DNA of 64,000 bases from Tubiluchus corallicola (Eukaryota; Priapulida; Priapulimorpha; Priapulimorphida; Tubiluchidae). Made by a program: the position numbers and the translations under genes. This document shows positions 25,501 to 39,000 of this stretch, piece after piece. Location of the stretch: positions 1 through 64,000 of the forward strand of contig JAQGDQ010000147.1 of assembly GCA_030141605.1 (NCBI GenBank). The letters are read 5' to 3'. How positions within the stretch are numbered: position 1 is the first letter of the stretch; each line of letters opens with the position of its first letter. The notes beneath the pieces were generated by a model, which was not told the origin of the DNA, searched no databases, and saw only the letters and a program-made list of their open reading frames with translations.

Positions 25501-28500
25501 AGCATATTTTAAATAAAAAAGTACTGAAATGTTTTGCATTTCTGGTGGCTTACAATGGCAAATAATACAAGAGTATAAACAGAAGTCAAACAGTCTTCTG
25601 AATTATTTTAGCACTTTACAATTCTAAAATTGTCCGATAAATCTAATATATACATATAATATATCAATAGCTTAATCTAGTTTTTTTTTTATTAAAGCCT
25701 GCAAACATTAACTCAATATGTATCGTGATGCGTATAATATCGTGAGGTTAGCGTAGTGATACGTATCATATCGTGACTTGGGTGCGTCGTTAATGGACAA
25801 TCGGCAAATTCAGACCGATGCCTGCCCGCTTTTGCCCAGCATATGAGTGTATATTCTTGGCACATTGTACTAGTGCTGCCATCTATACATGAATTTCTTT
25901 ACAATTATTGTACTCTTTTAACTTTTACATTGCTATTTTTCTTCATAGTACATAATCGGAAAATTAACCTGTTTCTATTTTTAAATTTAAAAAATTAATT
26001 AAACGGGTCAACTAAGGATAAATACATTAGATTAAACTGGTTAGACAAGATCACCCATGGATAAAGTGAAATAGTACCAGGAAAGCAAAAACCTAAAAAA
26101 GCTAAAAAAGTAATAAAAGACAATTCCCTTAGATGCCTAGTTTTCACAGTTTGCCCAAGGGACTGAAATATCTATTAAAATGTATTCTTACCTGCCTTCT
26201 GGCTCATCAACATTATTTTTTGATAATTTTTTCCACTCCAAAGACACGAGGTTCAGCCTAAAAACTTCGGAGTTGTAATGAAAGCCCGTAGTACCTCCAA
26301 TCACGTATAAGCAACTGCCATGAATCGTCATACCCTTTATGAGAACAAGCTATAGATAATTTATCAACAATGGCACTAAAAGCTATTATATAAAAGTGAA
26401 TCAACTCCACACATGTTAAGCAACAGCACAAGTCTTGCGCACCTATAATCATTGATTCCAACATGTCATGGATTGGGCCAGATTAAGCTCATAGCCTCAG
26501 AAAGTTCAGATCATACCTAACTGCTCAAGAATTTTCGTAGCTATGATCATACCCTAGCAGGTGTTCTTAAAATCATTCCTTGCCAAGGACATAGAGAGAA
26601 CAGCTTTGTTCTGTATTCACGCAAGCATGACACTTTCATGCTAGCATACTTGACGATTGAGCTGTGCATCTTTGTCAAGAATTCATGTCCTCAAAAAACA
26701 TACAATAATATTATCACAAAATAAGAATTCACTGCAGCTGCATGCCACAATATAGAGAGAAAATTAGCTGCAAGCCAAGGAGAGAAAAAATAAACCATAC
26801 TTTTGCACGGTTGAAGCAAAAAAACTCACTTACTTTTTCTTAAAATCTAAAATTTCATATCATAAATGCATAAATTCTACCCAACAGCGCAAAACTTTGT
26901 AAACTTTGAAAATACCAACTTGAAAAATTTCATAAAGTTATGCAATTTCACGAAGATTTGTGCAAAAATGTACAGCACCAAGTTTCGCAAATATTGATAC
27001 TGCAATAAACGAAAAGCAGCTTTAGGTGAATAATCTGCTACCAAAGACAATTAAGATGACAACAAATGCAGATCAATAATGACACAAGATAGCAAAAAAA
27101 CAAACCATAATCAGGACACCATTACCTGCCCATATTGCTCAGTAGGGGGCTCCCCAGTGATTTCCACCTTCTTCCATTTCATTGTGTCAAGACTGTAAAG
27201 ATGGACGCTATTGCTATTGTGACTACCAAATGGCCTACCTGTTCCGCCGAACACTAACATGTTTCTCCCTAGGCGTAGTGCTAAAAAGAGAAAATTTATT
27301 CCTTCTTTAAATCAAGTAAGAAAGCAAATGATAACAAAACAGCAAAGAGAATGTAGTTTGTTGCAAATCGCTAAAGCTAGCCACGTAGAAATAGTTCATA
27401 TATTCCGTGTTACGTGACATAACTTATAAATGTTGCACCGGCTATCTAAACCATCATGAGCAGATTCTACATTAAGGTAGTAACTTGCATCCACTCAAAA
27501 TTGTTTCCACCATCTGTGCACAATAAAATTGCTCATATAAATAAATAAAATTCAGAATACTTAAATAAAGTTTGAAGAAAACGCCATTACCAGTGACACT
27601 CACCCGAATGTGATGCTAATTCATATGGCATGGCCAAGTCAGTTATCAACTGTGTCCACACGTGGGTAGAGAGGTTGAATTTCCACAACTAAAAAAATAA
27701 ACAAATACACAAATGAACAAAAAGAGCAATTATTTATTGAAATTTTATTCAATTCAATTTACTATATTTGGCTCGAACTACAAAATAATCTTATAAACAG
27801 AGTGTTCATTAAATGCGCTCTGCTTAGGAATTAATAAAACAATGAAAATGCTCTGGAGACAGCTCTGTAATTGTAGCAGCGACACAATTTTGCACAAAAT
27901 TAAAAATACAGATTTGTAAACTAGACTATTTTAATAGGATTGAAGTTTCAAACGATAAACAAAATTTCAGCATTTATTTATAATAATAGGCAAAAATTGT
28001 CACTAAAACAAAACATGTATTTAACTGAGCAAAAGGTGTCACAAGCTCAGCAACATGAGAAAGGAAACATTGCTAAAAATAAAGATGACATATGAAGATG
28101 CAATACAGATGATAACGTGACAGCTAACCTCCCGAAATAAGGGATAATAGGTTCCGTAATTGTTCTGCACATTTAAAAAAACTGGATTGTAGCCACCGAA
28201 GGAGTACAGGCAAGCATCATCAGTCACGCACCGGTGTCCACTACGAGGTTCTAGCCGTTCTAAAAAAAGAGATGGGGCAGATTGTTCAAATAAACAGTTG
28301 ATTAAAATATGCCTTTATTTTATAAGGTTTTATAAATAGCCCAAAATTGTAAATAAAGCAATTGTTGGAAACTACATGATTAAGTAATGTTTCTCATGGC
28401 TTACAAAAGCTAAAGTTCATCCAATTTTGAAACATGCTTCACCAGAATGGGTGTCAATCTACGTCAAAGTTACACCTGCAATAAAAAGGGTGCAAACCAA

Positions 28501-31500
28501 AGTATGCATTTTGAGGCTTGCTCGGAGGTAGTACATTAGTAGAAATGGAAAAAAATAGTAAATTTGATGGAGATATACAAACTCATGCATAGCATGTATA
28601 AAGCTTGTTCTTTTGAGGTTTTTAAAGCAGCTGCAGTATGTTGGATTGATTGAAAGAGAACTGTATGAAGTTATTCAAGCCATGCTGAAGAAATGACATT
28701 AGGAAGAATTTGTTTCCTCATCGAGTCATTAATACTTGGAAAGTTCTACCAGAAGATGTGAATGCTACAACAAAGCAGAAAAATTAAAATCATGTGCAGT
28801 TCTATGACAACCGTGTGAAGTGAAAAACTCACCAAATATCTGTATCCAAGCATGCAAGTAACTGAGTAGGTAATGCACCCATACAAGTGTACTCTAAATT
28901 CAAATTTATTTCTATACATGCACACATATCACCAATTACAATTACAACAATGCTGATTAGTTACACAGATAAGAAACAGTAAGAACTAAAACACCTTCTA
29001 CTTCTAGTAATTCTAGAAATCAAGATTCAACAGTTAGAAATCGATAAGGGAATGACAGAGAAACAATTGAAAAAGCGAAATATATCGAAATCAGAAGGGC
29101 TAGATGGCATGCACCCACGAATGTTCAGAGAACCAGCAGATGAAATTAAAGACCTCCTAACTAGAATTTTTAACCAATCGCTTGTTGCAGGAGTTTTACC
29201 ACAAAAAGGAAAAGAGGCCAGAATATCTGCAATATATAAGATGGGTAATAGAAAAATGCCAAATAATTATCGCATTGCATCTCTAACAAGCATTGTTAAA
29301 AAGGTAATGGAAAAGTTCTTAAAAGACCACATTCTGGAGTACCTGCTGACAAACAATTTTATTAGTAAAAAGCAATATGGGCTTTTGCAAGGCCGATAAA
29401 CAAGCGTACAGCTCTTACAAGTAATGGAGATACGGACTAAAGCACTGGATTGCGGAGAAAATGTGAATGTCATGTTTAAGAACTTTGAAAAAGCATTTCA
29501 TAGAGTGCTGTCCCAAAAAAGGGTGTTGTGTAAGTTGAGAGCATTGGGATTAACAAAGGCGTAATTATGTGGAAAACTGATTTTTTAAGCAATAGGAAAC
29601 AAAAAGTTATCGCGCGGGGATGTAGCTCAAACTGGCAAAAGGTGGACAGTGGAATTCCATAGGGTAATGTCCTTGGTCTAATATTATTTCTTATCTACAT
29701 CAATGATCTTCTAGAAGAAGTAGTGTCTGAGATCTTTCTGTTTGCGGATGATGCAAAACTGTTCAATGTAATTGATACACAGCAAGATAGAGAAAATGCA
29801 CAAGAAAATCTAAATAGTATGACTAAATGGAGTGAAGATTGGCTGCTAACTTTGCATCCTGGTAAATATAAGGCAATGAATATAATACATAGGAAAGATA
29901 ATAATCCATCTTCTAATCACACGATGGTTAGCGATGAAGTTAATTACCAGATACCGTAGGTTGAGTCAAAGAAAGACACTGGAGTTACTTTTGATAGATT
30001 GTTTACATATCCAGAAAAAGATAAGCAAAGCTAAGCAGATGGTGGGGATAATAACTATAGCTTTTACCGCTGTGGCCCACAGTATGTTCATCTGTCTGTA
30101 TAAAGATGTTTAAAGGAAGACAGGACGATTTTTCATACACTACCCACTCCATTTTCAAGTTCCAAAAAAGTATAGGTTTTAACCCAATTAATATAAAAGT
30201 GTTTTTGATAATTATGGGCAAGCCCAACTAGTGACGACATCACAAACTAACACAGTTTTCAACAGCAAAAACTTTCCACATGCGTTGCACGCATTTGCAA
30301 AAGCGAAAATTGAAGAGCAGTGCTACTGTTACAGATTCAATGTGTTGTACTAAATCTCGGCATGGTTTAAGATAAAAATTCAAATTTACCGCTGTGCTCA
30401 TGCATGAGCTGTAGAACGTGTGTAGTACATCACAAACTAACACATCTGAACTACGAGGTACAGCATCTGTTTTGGTAGTAATTCTTTCACTTTTGAAAAA
30501 ATAGTATGTTTCCTTCCAATATTTTAGTTGATTGTTTTGACCTACAGTTTAAGGTTGGGTCTAGTTTTGCTTCAAGGCCCCATGTCAAGATCAGTGTGGC
30601 ACCCATCAATGGTCAAATATATCGGACAGCTGAAACAGGTACAAAGATATGCAACAGAAAGCTTAGTGACTTGAGAGAATTATCGTATACTGGCCTGTTG
30701 AAGTTCCTTAAATTGCCAACACCAGCATATAGGAGACTGTGAGGTGACATGATAGAGGCTTATAAAATCTTAATGAATATATATGATACAGCTGTATGCC
30801 CACAGTTGCAATAGAGATCGCAGGTGGCCAGATTGATTACCAGAAGTCATTCATTAAAGCTATACAAGTTCAGATCTAATGAGTGCATAGGACTGAATCG
30901 TTCTTCTCACAGAATTGTAGATGTGTGGAATAGTTTACCTAACGATGTCATATGAGCACCAAGTGTAGATTTATTTAAGAAAAGGTTGGAGAAGCACTAG
31001 GCTGGGAAACAGATAGTCTACAATTCCAAGGCCCCCTTCAAGGATACGGATACGAATATATACATACAATTTGGCCAAAAGAATACTCTGCCAAAACAAC
31101 ATAAGATATAATGAGGTAACGTAAGTAACCCGAGCTACATTGTTGTAAAATTTCATTTTATTTTGATCATTTCTTCTTAGAAAATTCTGCATTAATTTTT
31201 GGTAACACTTCACCACACTCACCTTCGCTGACGTATATTGTTTGACGTGTAATTTAAATATATAAATAAACTGAAGTGACTTAAGAAAAAAATCTCTGAA
31301 TCATTTAATGTCTTGAACTCTTGTAATGTTACCTAACCAACTTCGTCGTCTTCCGCTTCAACAATCAGTTAATATAAGTTTTATAAAAATTACAATAATC
31401 TCACCCGCAGACTTAGTAGAACTTTTCACCTTTGTGGGTGAAACCAAGAAAAATTTGCCGAAAATGTTTTCATTATTTAGACGATTCCCGGGCTCCGCCA

Positions 31501-31501
31501 T
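22556..31501 (-). CDS. KLHDC10: KLHDC10, kelch-domain E3 substrate receptor, complete, 389 aa
   Basis: Eight coding exons: 31405-31501, 28129-28259, 27604-27688, 27126-27280, 26192-26334, 23626-23825, 23157-23296 and 22556-22774. All have GT-AG ends and compatible phases (1,0,1,0,2,1,0); together 1170 nt including TGA. Six double-glycine kelch blades are visible (FGGYNP, VFGGTG, VIGGTTG, MIGGGTA, ISGGYDG, FGGVYN), forming one propeller. The C-terminus (ENKRTAATYGIWL, then KLEEICWSRLL and LLSSLGIP) corresponds to the human KLHDC10 tail with its elongin-BC/cullin-2 binding segment. Known role: receptor of a CUL2 ligase that reads C-terminal degrons, including alanine tails made in ribosome quality control. 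The short N-terminus lacks the long Gly-rich stretch of the human protein. Introns 1 and 5 carry LINE, MITE and tRNA-like insertions. Confidence 0.96.
23846..24245 (-). repeat. tRNA-like sequence framed by about 70-bp direct repeats
   Basis: Copies 23848-23917 and 24170-24242 share a long run (GTGATTG.CAGAGTGTT.ATAAACCATTGTGACTTA). Between them the minus strand 24040-23970 folds like a 71-nt tRNA: acceptor pairs 6 of 7, box A TAGCTAAACTGG, anticodon stem GGGA/TCCC with a 7-nt loop, and box B GGTTCAAGTCC matching consensus. D-stem pairing is poor. It is best read as a tRNA-derived SINE or tRNA pseudogene in KLHDC10 intron 5. Confidence 0.6.
25009..25137. repeat. Fragment related to the element at 54879-55870
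   Basis: Reads GGAGTTATTTGAGTCAA... and ends ...GGCACCTAATGTA. The same order of words occurs at 55756-55872. Only the right end is recognisable here. It lies in KLHDC10 intron 5. Confidence 0.65.
25165..25790. mobile_element. MITE-like element, copy 1 (TGTAACGATAC family)
   Basis: Both ends are rich in inverted CGATAC/GTATCG words (TGTAACGATACATCC at left, TATCGTGACTTGGG at right). The interior matches a second copy at 38533-39120 (TTTCTGGTGGCTT, TCTAGTTTTTTTTT, CAAACATTAACTC). hAT affiliation is likely but no clean 8-bp duplication was found. In KLHDC10 intron 5. Confidence 0.7.
28409..28870 (+). pseudogene. LINE reverse-transcriptase C-terminal fragment (CR1-like)
   Basis: Plus-strand frames with shifts and stops read HPILKHASPEWVSIYVK, then IKRVQTKVCILRLARR, and later RKNLFPHRVINTWKVLPEDV. 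These match the region after the RT core of CR1/L2-type LINEs (HLEYAS.VWSP..., RV...WNSLP..V). It is antisense in KLHDC10 intron 1 and inactive. Confidence 0.7.
29040..30050 (+). pseudogene. LINE reverse-transcriptase core remnant (CR1-like)
   Basis: 29052-29399 reads SEGLDGMHPRMF, then NNYRIASLTSIVKKVMEKFL and ISKKQYGLLQGR, the RT entry segment (K.PG.DGIHP..L, NYRP.SLTS..K..E). After stops, 29670-29960 reads GLILFLIYINDLL and FLFADDAKLF, the catalytic ADD box, then MTKWSEDWLL. Several stops and frame breaks make it dead. It lies antisense in KLHDC10 intron 1. Confidence 0.85.
30530..31090 (+). pseudogene. LINE C-terminal region remnant (CR1-like)
   Basis: Reads RELSYTGLLKFLKLPTPAYR, GDMIEAYKIL, TRSHSLKLYKF and IVDVWNSLPNDVI, then SVDLFKKRLEKH, the conserved tail of CR1/L2-type RT proteins (LRLPTLAYRR.RGDMIE.YKIL, WNSLP..V..APSV..FK..LD.HW). 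It continues the RT core at 29040-30050 after about 480 bp of unrelated DNA that carries a 17-bp direct repeat (ACATCACAAACTAACAC at 30238 and 30429). Confidence 0.8.
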
Positions 31502-33061
31502 ACTGCAAATAATAATTCATTTCAGTTAAATTTTATTTGCTCAAAACGTATTAGCACTGATCAGATTACAATTTTTTACAGTGCCATCAGGACCTGAAGT
31601 TCAACTCGTGTACTGTCCTTTCTCATATTCATTTTAAATTTATCGATAGATGGTGCATTTAGCAAAACACTTACAATTCATACAATGTTAAATATTACAT
31701 ACATATAAAATTAATTCATATAAGCTTTGTGCGAAAAGTTACTTTTTGTAGACAGTGATTGTAATAATTATCTGTTTAATCGTATATTAACATGGTTAAG
31801 TTAGTTACCTAATTGAAATGTAGTACACATTTATACAAGAATGACAATTAAATATTCTTTACCCGCAATGAAAGAAATGAATAATGGCATAAGAGTAGCA
31901 TGTGTTCCAGCTATTTAAATAAAAATTTATGAAGAATAAGTAATGGTCAAAAACAATTATATTCAGCTGCTGTAATACTATCTATCTATTTTTTCGCCTA
32001 TATAGTTTTACAGCAAAAGTTTTTGTTAAGTATTAAATAATTGTAATCATTGAACAAAGCAGGGGATCATGATCGAGAGACCAAAGGGCCATCTAGTGTC
32101 CTGCCCTTTCATATAGTTAGATAGTTATATTAAAAATAAATGGCGAAGCTCCAGATAGCAAAATCAAATAAGAAGAAAAAATCGTGCAAATTGTAAAAAA
32201 AACTAAAAACAAAAAATAGCAGAATGAAGTCAAATACATAAAACTAAGTAAAAGAAAGCAATTTTGGGGAGAACAAAAGGTTTATAAGCAACATAATAAA
32301 CTAGAATCAGTAAGTATGAAATAAAACATTGAATCAAACTGAAATAAAACGAATGATGAGTAATTCATTAATTGCAACAAAATAATAAAGGTAAGTCATA
32401 ACTATTAATTTAATCAAATTTAACAAAATCAGTAATAATTAGAGGACTCGGCAAGAAACAATGAAAGGGACAACAAAATGTACATGTAAAAAATAATTAT
32501 ATCTATATGGCGTTGCATGGTTTCGGCAAAAAATAAAAAATGATAAGTGCAGTACTGATTTCTTCTTCCCTGTGGATTGGTCTGTAAAATAACAAAAAGC
32601 AAGTAGTAAACTATTCATTAGGTAATATCATAGATTTAGATAAACCATGCGCACCCAAGGACGCACCATCTAATTCCATGGGTAATATATAATTACACAA
32701 ACACGTTTAATATATCACAACTTTTAAGCAGTTTAGTAATCATTGAAAATGTCTAGGTATAGCTAGTGTTATATCTTTATTTTTCTTATCTAACTAAAAA
32801 GTTTTTAAATATTAGGTTTTCCAAAATGAATAATATCTTGTTGAATATAACTGTTAAACAGCCACATGAGAGAGGTGGTATTTTTGGAGAAAAAAGTTAG
32901 GCTGTGACGTTTATTTTCATAATTGTTTCATATTTTTCATAATTCATAATAATTTTCAGAAAAAAGTGGGCAGTCATAAATAAAGTGCATTTCATCTTTT
33001 TTAAATTTTTATGTTTTTAGAGGAGGAAAATAAAAACATATATTTCACTTTCTTCCAATAG
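31502..33061. promoter_or_regulatory. Divergent intergenic region between KLHDC10 and ZC3HC1
   Basis: The two start codons point away from each other across 1560 bp of AT-rich DNA, which must contain both 5' ends. I see no TATA box or CpG-rich block. Both ATGs are directly preceded by splice-acceptor-like sequence (TTTGCAG then T-ATG for KLHDC10; TTCCAATAG then ATG for ZC3HC1), so the first non-coding exons may lie inside this interval. Confidence 0.6.
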
Positions 33062-36000
33062 ATGCCGCTAAACCAACAGGAACAACCAATCCATAAATGT
33101 CCAGGCACTACGGCAGGCATGGCGTCGGCTGTTTCTACAGCGTCAGTATCTATATTACCAAATTCTACTCCGCGTAAAGTAAGATCTTTGCTATCATCTT
33201 TTGTATGCGAAGAAACTTCTGCTGAAAGCAATGATGCTAGGTATGTTGTTAAAACAACATCTGAGGTATTAATTTAATTTTATGGAACTGTGGTTCTGTC
33301 AAGTAGTACTAGGTCTGGCATCGCTAGATGGTTGTGATAAACTGCGAATTGACTAATCATCACTATTACTAGATTACATTAGGCGTAGACCGAATCATCT
33401 ATCATGAATACTGTTGATAGCGTTGGTTGTGTGTTTCAACTTTTATAGTACAATAGTAGTAGTAAGTTTTACATTGTACAAGAACAGCGGTATTTCATAT
33501 AATTATAGAAGAACTATATGAGATGTGAAATTATGATATTAGTTTATTTAGTATCTTAAAAAAGTTCATTTTTAATTTTATTTAGGAATCATGGAAATAA
33601 TGTGAAAAAAGAAAAAACAAAACGTGAGCTATCAGATCCAGACAGTCTTGTTAGTTTTCTGCAGCGGGTTCACACATTTTCTGTATCCTTTTCTGCATAT
33701 GTCTTTGCTTGTTAGAATGAACATTTTGCATTATTTGAGGACATGTACACCATGACTATCCCTGTCATTCCTAAAACATGGTAGGCTGTGGACTTTGCAA
33801 GCAAATCTATGTATCCTCAGTCTGCTTACATGTTTACATATCTTCTGGTAACCACAGAGATTGATGCAGACTCACAGGTTTGCACAGATTTATGCCAATC
33901 TGTACAAATGCAATCACGTATGCACAAAGTCAGGCAGAACTGTCAGAGTCACACAGGTTTACATCAGTTTAAAAAGTTTCCTAAAAACTAGTGCTACTGA
34001 TTTGTGCAAATACTCATATACTTGCACTCAGGTCATTTCAGTGTTTTACATGTCATTATATACTTTAAAGTTACTAAATTTAGCTGTTCATGCTTTCCTT
34101 AAATATATTCGTTACAGTTGGTGAACTGGTTTGGCAAGCCACCAGAATTGGTGCCTCCGGAATGTGCCAGATATGGCTGGATGTGTACACATGCAGACAT
34201 GCTAAAATGCACTAGTTGTAATCAGATGCTTTGTGCCAAGTTGCCTCTTGCAAGCGATCTATTCAACTGTAAGCTGTTGCTCGTTCAAATATGTCTTGCT
34301 AAAATTTAGGTGTGCTTTTCACTGAGACTAGAGGGGCTTTATGGGTCTATTCCTTGAAATAGGAAAGTCATAACAACTGAGTGTAGCAGCATAGCTAGAT
34401 TAGGGTGCTAACAAATTTATTTTTTACCTTTATTAGCCATAAAAAATCACCAACAAGCCTTTTTGCAACTTTCTTCTTTCAAAAGAGATTTTTGTTGATC
34501 AGCTGATAATATTAGCCTAGTACTAGTTTTCAAAAAAGTGGAGCCCTCGGGGCATTTTTTTAAAGTGTGCAACATAGCCAGTGTTATCAATTTGGCTATG
34601 CTGAATCCGGAAAAAGCTGCTGCCACCTCGAAAAATTGGAGGAAGATGGTCAAAAACACAAAAAACAAATGACTGCAAGTATTTGCACATACTACATAAT
34701 TCAAAAGAAATTTGAAGAAAATTAATATTATGAGGTGTATTATGACATCTATTTCAGGGTAGTTGTATCCAATGAATCTATTTCTGTTACTTTTATTTCA
34801 AAAGTGGCCGCCACTTTCAAAATAGTCACCGCACAAAACGAAATCATAAGGTGTTTTTATTGAAACCATTTGAAAATCATGCATTTCAGCACGCTGCAAG
34901 CCAAAAGTCCAGCACTCACTGGCACAGCCTACTACTTCTAATGTTGATCTATTGTGACAGTACCAGAGCCTAAAGATAGTCTTCTATTGGAACACTGAGT
35001 CAGCAGCGGTGTCTTAGCCGTAATCTGATGTGTGTAAATTTTCTTTCATTGAGGAAAATACTTTGAGGCAGCGTGATAAAAAGACACCTCTTAGAAGAAA
35101 CCTTTCTAGTGGTCATCTTTTCTAACCGCGCCGATTGCTGCTTAACTTTCGTACTTATAGGCCTGATCATTTATTTTTGTTTCAACATTGCACCTTTGTG
35201 TCTTTACAATTACAACTAAGATTGGCTGTTAACACTTATACTTCCTTATATTTGGCTGTCTGACTGGGACAACTGAGCCTTAAGCGTTACATTGTATTGG
35301 TCAACTATATGCTCGTTTGAAACATTTCTTAACTCTAAGGTTTTGACTTGGACATTAACTGTTTTTGATTGTAGATTCAAGAGCATGCAGCAAGGTGGTG
35401 ATATCTCTGAAGACAGAGCACAGCAGTTTCTGTCCATGGCCATTCCATCCAAGCCCAGGTAAAACATACAAAAGAGACAGTATCATTTTTATTGTGAATA
35501 TGAGTATGGCATAAGATGATGGTTCTCAGCAACTTGTTTTATCATAACTTTTGTGTCATATTAATTGCAAGCTAATGTACTATAAGTCTCTGCTCATTTT
35601 AATTCTCTCAGGTTTGAACATTTTTGTATAAAGTTTATATAGGCTCAAATTTCCAGAAGTCACGTCATCTTTAGTGTTGGGTTATTACTTTCGAAAAGTA
35701 ATTTGTTATGATTACTAATTACTTCTGAAAAATTGTAATCATGTTACTCATTACTGATTACTTTTAGCAATTGTAATCCCTTACTGATTACTCATTACAT
35801 ATTTGTGTTAGTTTGAATGATACATTGACAAAAGGTGTGCATCTGTTTGGCTTTAGTGAAATCAGAACATGTATGCCTAAATCTGTCATAATTTTCCAGC
35901 AAAATTAACTGCAACATTTTCACTGACAAGTTATGAAATTTCATTAGTGCAGACTGCTGCGATGGTGTCACAATAACAGGTGTTGTAAACAGCTTAGTGA

Positions 36001-39000
36001 AATTTATAATGATCAGAAAAACAATGCTAATAATATCTAACCTTAAGTAATGGCATATGGCCATGATACTGACTTTACGAGCCACTTAGATTGTCTTACT
36101 GTATGTTAACCCTGCACATGACCAAGCATTGTATATATGAAACAATCAGCTACAGCTGTAAAAGATGATGCAGTCAGTCTGAATGTCAAATAAGGTCATT
36201 ATTTGAGCATTGTAACAACCCGCCATGTAAGTGAAAGTGAGCGTAGTATTAAACGCAAGTGCATACAGGCATTTGCGACAGAGATAAGCAAAAGGAAGGC
36301 GGCTAAACGATCACAATTGCCTATGCTTAAAATGTTATTCTTGGTTAGATAAGTAATGCAGGTTTAGTACTGTTGCTACCAAAATAACAAGTATATTGAT
36401 TACAAGACTAAACAGAGTGATTGTGTTAAATTACTCATTGCTATAAAAAGTAATGTGATTATAGTAAGACATTACTACCTCACACTTCATCCTGATACAT
36501 ACTGTGAAGGTTATGAATGTTCTTCCAAATGTTTCTTAATTGAGAATTGCTTTGTATTTTCAGAACACTTTCGTCAGTTATCATTCACCAAAGATGATGC
36601 TCTGAGCACATTTATACACAGTTTCAGTGATCTGCTTAAATTAGAGACAAATGCTCCATCATTGAGATCACAGGTCCAACAGGAAATGGTATACAAAAAA
36701 ACCTTTGGCCAAACTTGTTTCTGATGTAGGGCTATCAATAGCTTCATATTCATATTATGTTATAGTCATATAACATACCAATGTGATGATAATTATTTTT
36801 GTGACGCTATTAAGTAAAGCAAAATCTTGAATTTCACTGGGCTCCTTGTGTACGTATTGCATAATCCATTATTTGTTTCCATGTGTGCGTATTAGCAAAG
36901 CTCATGCCACTGTTTCAGCTATTTTTAGTTGCTGTTTGTGAAAAATTCACAATAATCCGTGAAAGTCATGCACCTACGGAAATTTTAGTGTGACGGAAAT
37001 CAGTAAGAAATAAATACACTGATAGCATTAGCTTATTATTTTATTACATTGGAAAAAGCACAAGTTTTGGTGCATAGCATTTTTGTCAGTGAAAATAGTC
37101 ACCTCAAATTAGAAAGCTCCACAAATTGCTAAATAATCAGGTAGCCGTGGCTTCTAGTCTGCGTATTGGTGCACTATTCTGGAAAAGCGCGATCACTTTC
37201 GCGTGAATGCGAATCATGCTTTTACAGCACATTGCTTGCACATGGAGACATCATGTGTTAGAATAAAAATGGTTGTGTACATGTCACACATCATGCATAT
37301 ACATGGAATCATGCTTTTAAGCTGATAAAAAAACAATTTTAAATCGTGATTAGTTTCACAGTAAATGTAGTTATCCTGAAAAATCATTAATTGCAGGGTT
37401 TATCAGAAACAGTATTAGAAGAACTAAGGAAACTAGCTGTCAATGATGACACAGCTGATATTAGTGAAGAACTGCAACTGTCATGCATAATATTGTCTCT
37501 TGCTGGTTGGGAAATTCTACGGTGAGTCATTGAAAATTTCTGAAACTTCACTTGATTTAGTGACTCGTTTCTTTTTTGTTGCAATTTACATGTAAAATTA
37601 CAGAAAAATGTGTGCAAGGGAAAAATGTGCAGCATTTTCTATCCTGTTCAAAGAATTAAAACTTGTCGGGTTGAGATCAAGAAATAAATAAATGCAGTTT
37701 TCGTGATGAATTATTAGAAAACGTAAAACTGACAAAATGCTCATCTAATTTTGTGCTTATGCATCGATCCATCGTTAACTTAACCAATGTATTGACTGGA
37801 AACAGTTCAAAAACTTTATTAGATCATGGAAAACTGGCTAACTTTCTACATTTAAGAATTTTTTAAAAACAATGTCGATTCACACAACAAACTACGGTTC
37901 TTTGTGAAACTTGACAATCAGAAAACGCAGTGCCACTTTTTAAATAACACGTATTGTTTCTTGGTGTTGTGATTGTTGAGAAATAATCATTTGTAAGAAA
38001 ACCACTTATAAATACTTAACTGCTGTCAGTACTTTGTCCAGATTTATTCACTTTTTAGTTATTTAGTCAAGAAGTTTTAGAAACATTGCCACCTAACTGA
38101 CACCTCTTCTGTTTTCATTCCAACTTATGCGAGAATTGTTGTAGTCGTTACGTCTTTATTTTCAACACTTTCTTGCATTGAAGGTGAAGATTTCTGCTAG
38201 CACATCTCCATTTATTCCAGGTTAGACAGGCGCAATTCGGCAGCAGTCCACTGCGGTTACTGCAGCCGTCAGGTCGGCTTATGGAACTTTGCTCAACTGA
38301 ACTCTGCAATTGACCTAACAGCTGCCATGGAAAAGTGTGACAGTGAAGAGACAGATGAACCAAACAGCAAAAGACAGAAAATGGTAAATTACGTAGACTG
38401 CTTTTATTTCAGCTGTAGTAAAAAATAAATTGTTTATATGAAGCTGTTTCAGCAGTGCACCTTTGGGCCCAATCATTTGAGATTAATAATCAAATTATTG
38501 TGATCAACAGTGATAGTGATGTGATCAGTTGGCCTATAGGGATATATCAATGTATCGATGCATCATGATATCTTTATGACGATATTCATTCACCTTAGTG
38601 TACCAGGTAATCTGAGTCAATGAATTTAGCAAATTAGCATGTGGTTGACCATATATTGACAAAAACAGTGTGAAGCAATGTGTGTGCAACTGTGAAGTCT
38701 ACTCTAGATATATAACAGTCAGTGCAGTGAACAGTAGTTGACTTAACACAGGCACTGCTAGTAGCCAAAGCAGTTGAAAACGCAACCTGTAGTAGGCTAA
38801 ATATGTTATTGATGTATAAACTTGTAATATGGCAAAAGTGAACCAGAAAGTGCACAGGCAACTTTTAAGCCTAAAGTCTTGATATATTTTGCTTTTCTGG
38901 TGGCTTGCGATGCAAACAATAGTCTACACATTAGACAAGTGATAAATAAAAATGGAATAGTTTATGGAGTTATTTAACATTTAGTAATCCGAAAAAACTG

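Noticed and set aside
26335-26349. Alternative acceptor 15 nt upstream for KLHDC10 exon 5
   Set aside because: CTATAG would add five residues in frame (LVLIK), but the join YGQ to GMTIHG matches the human YGQAMAI better.
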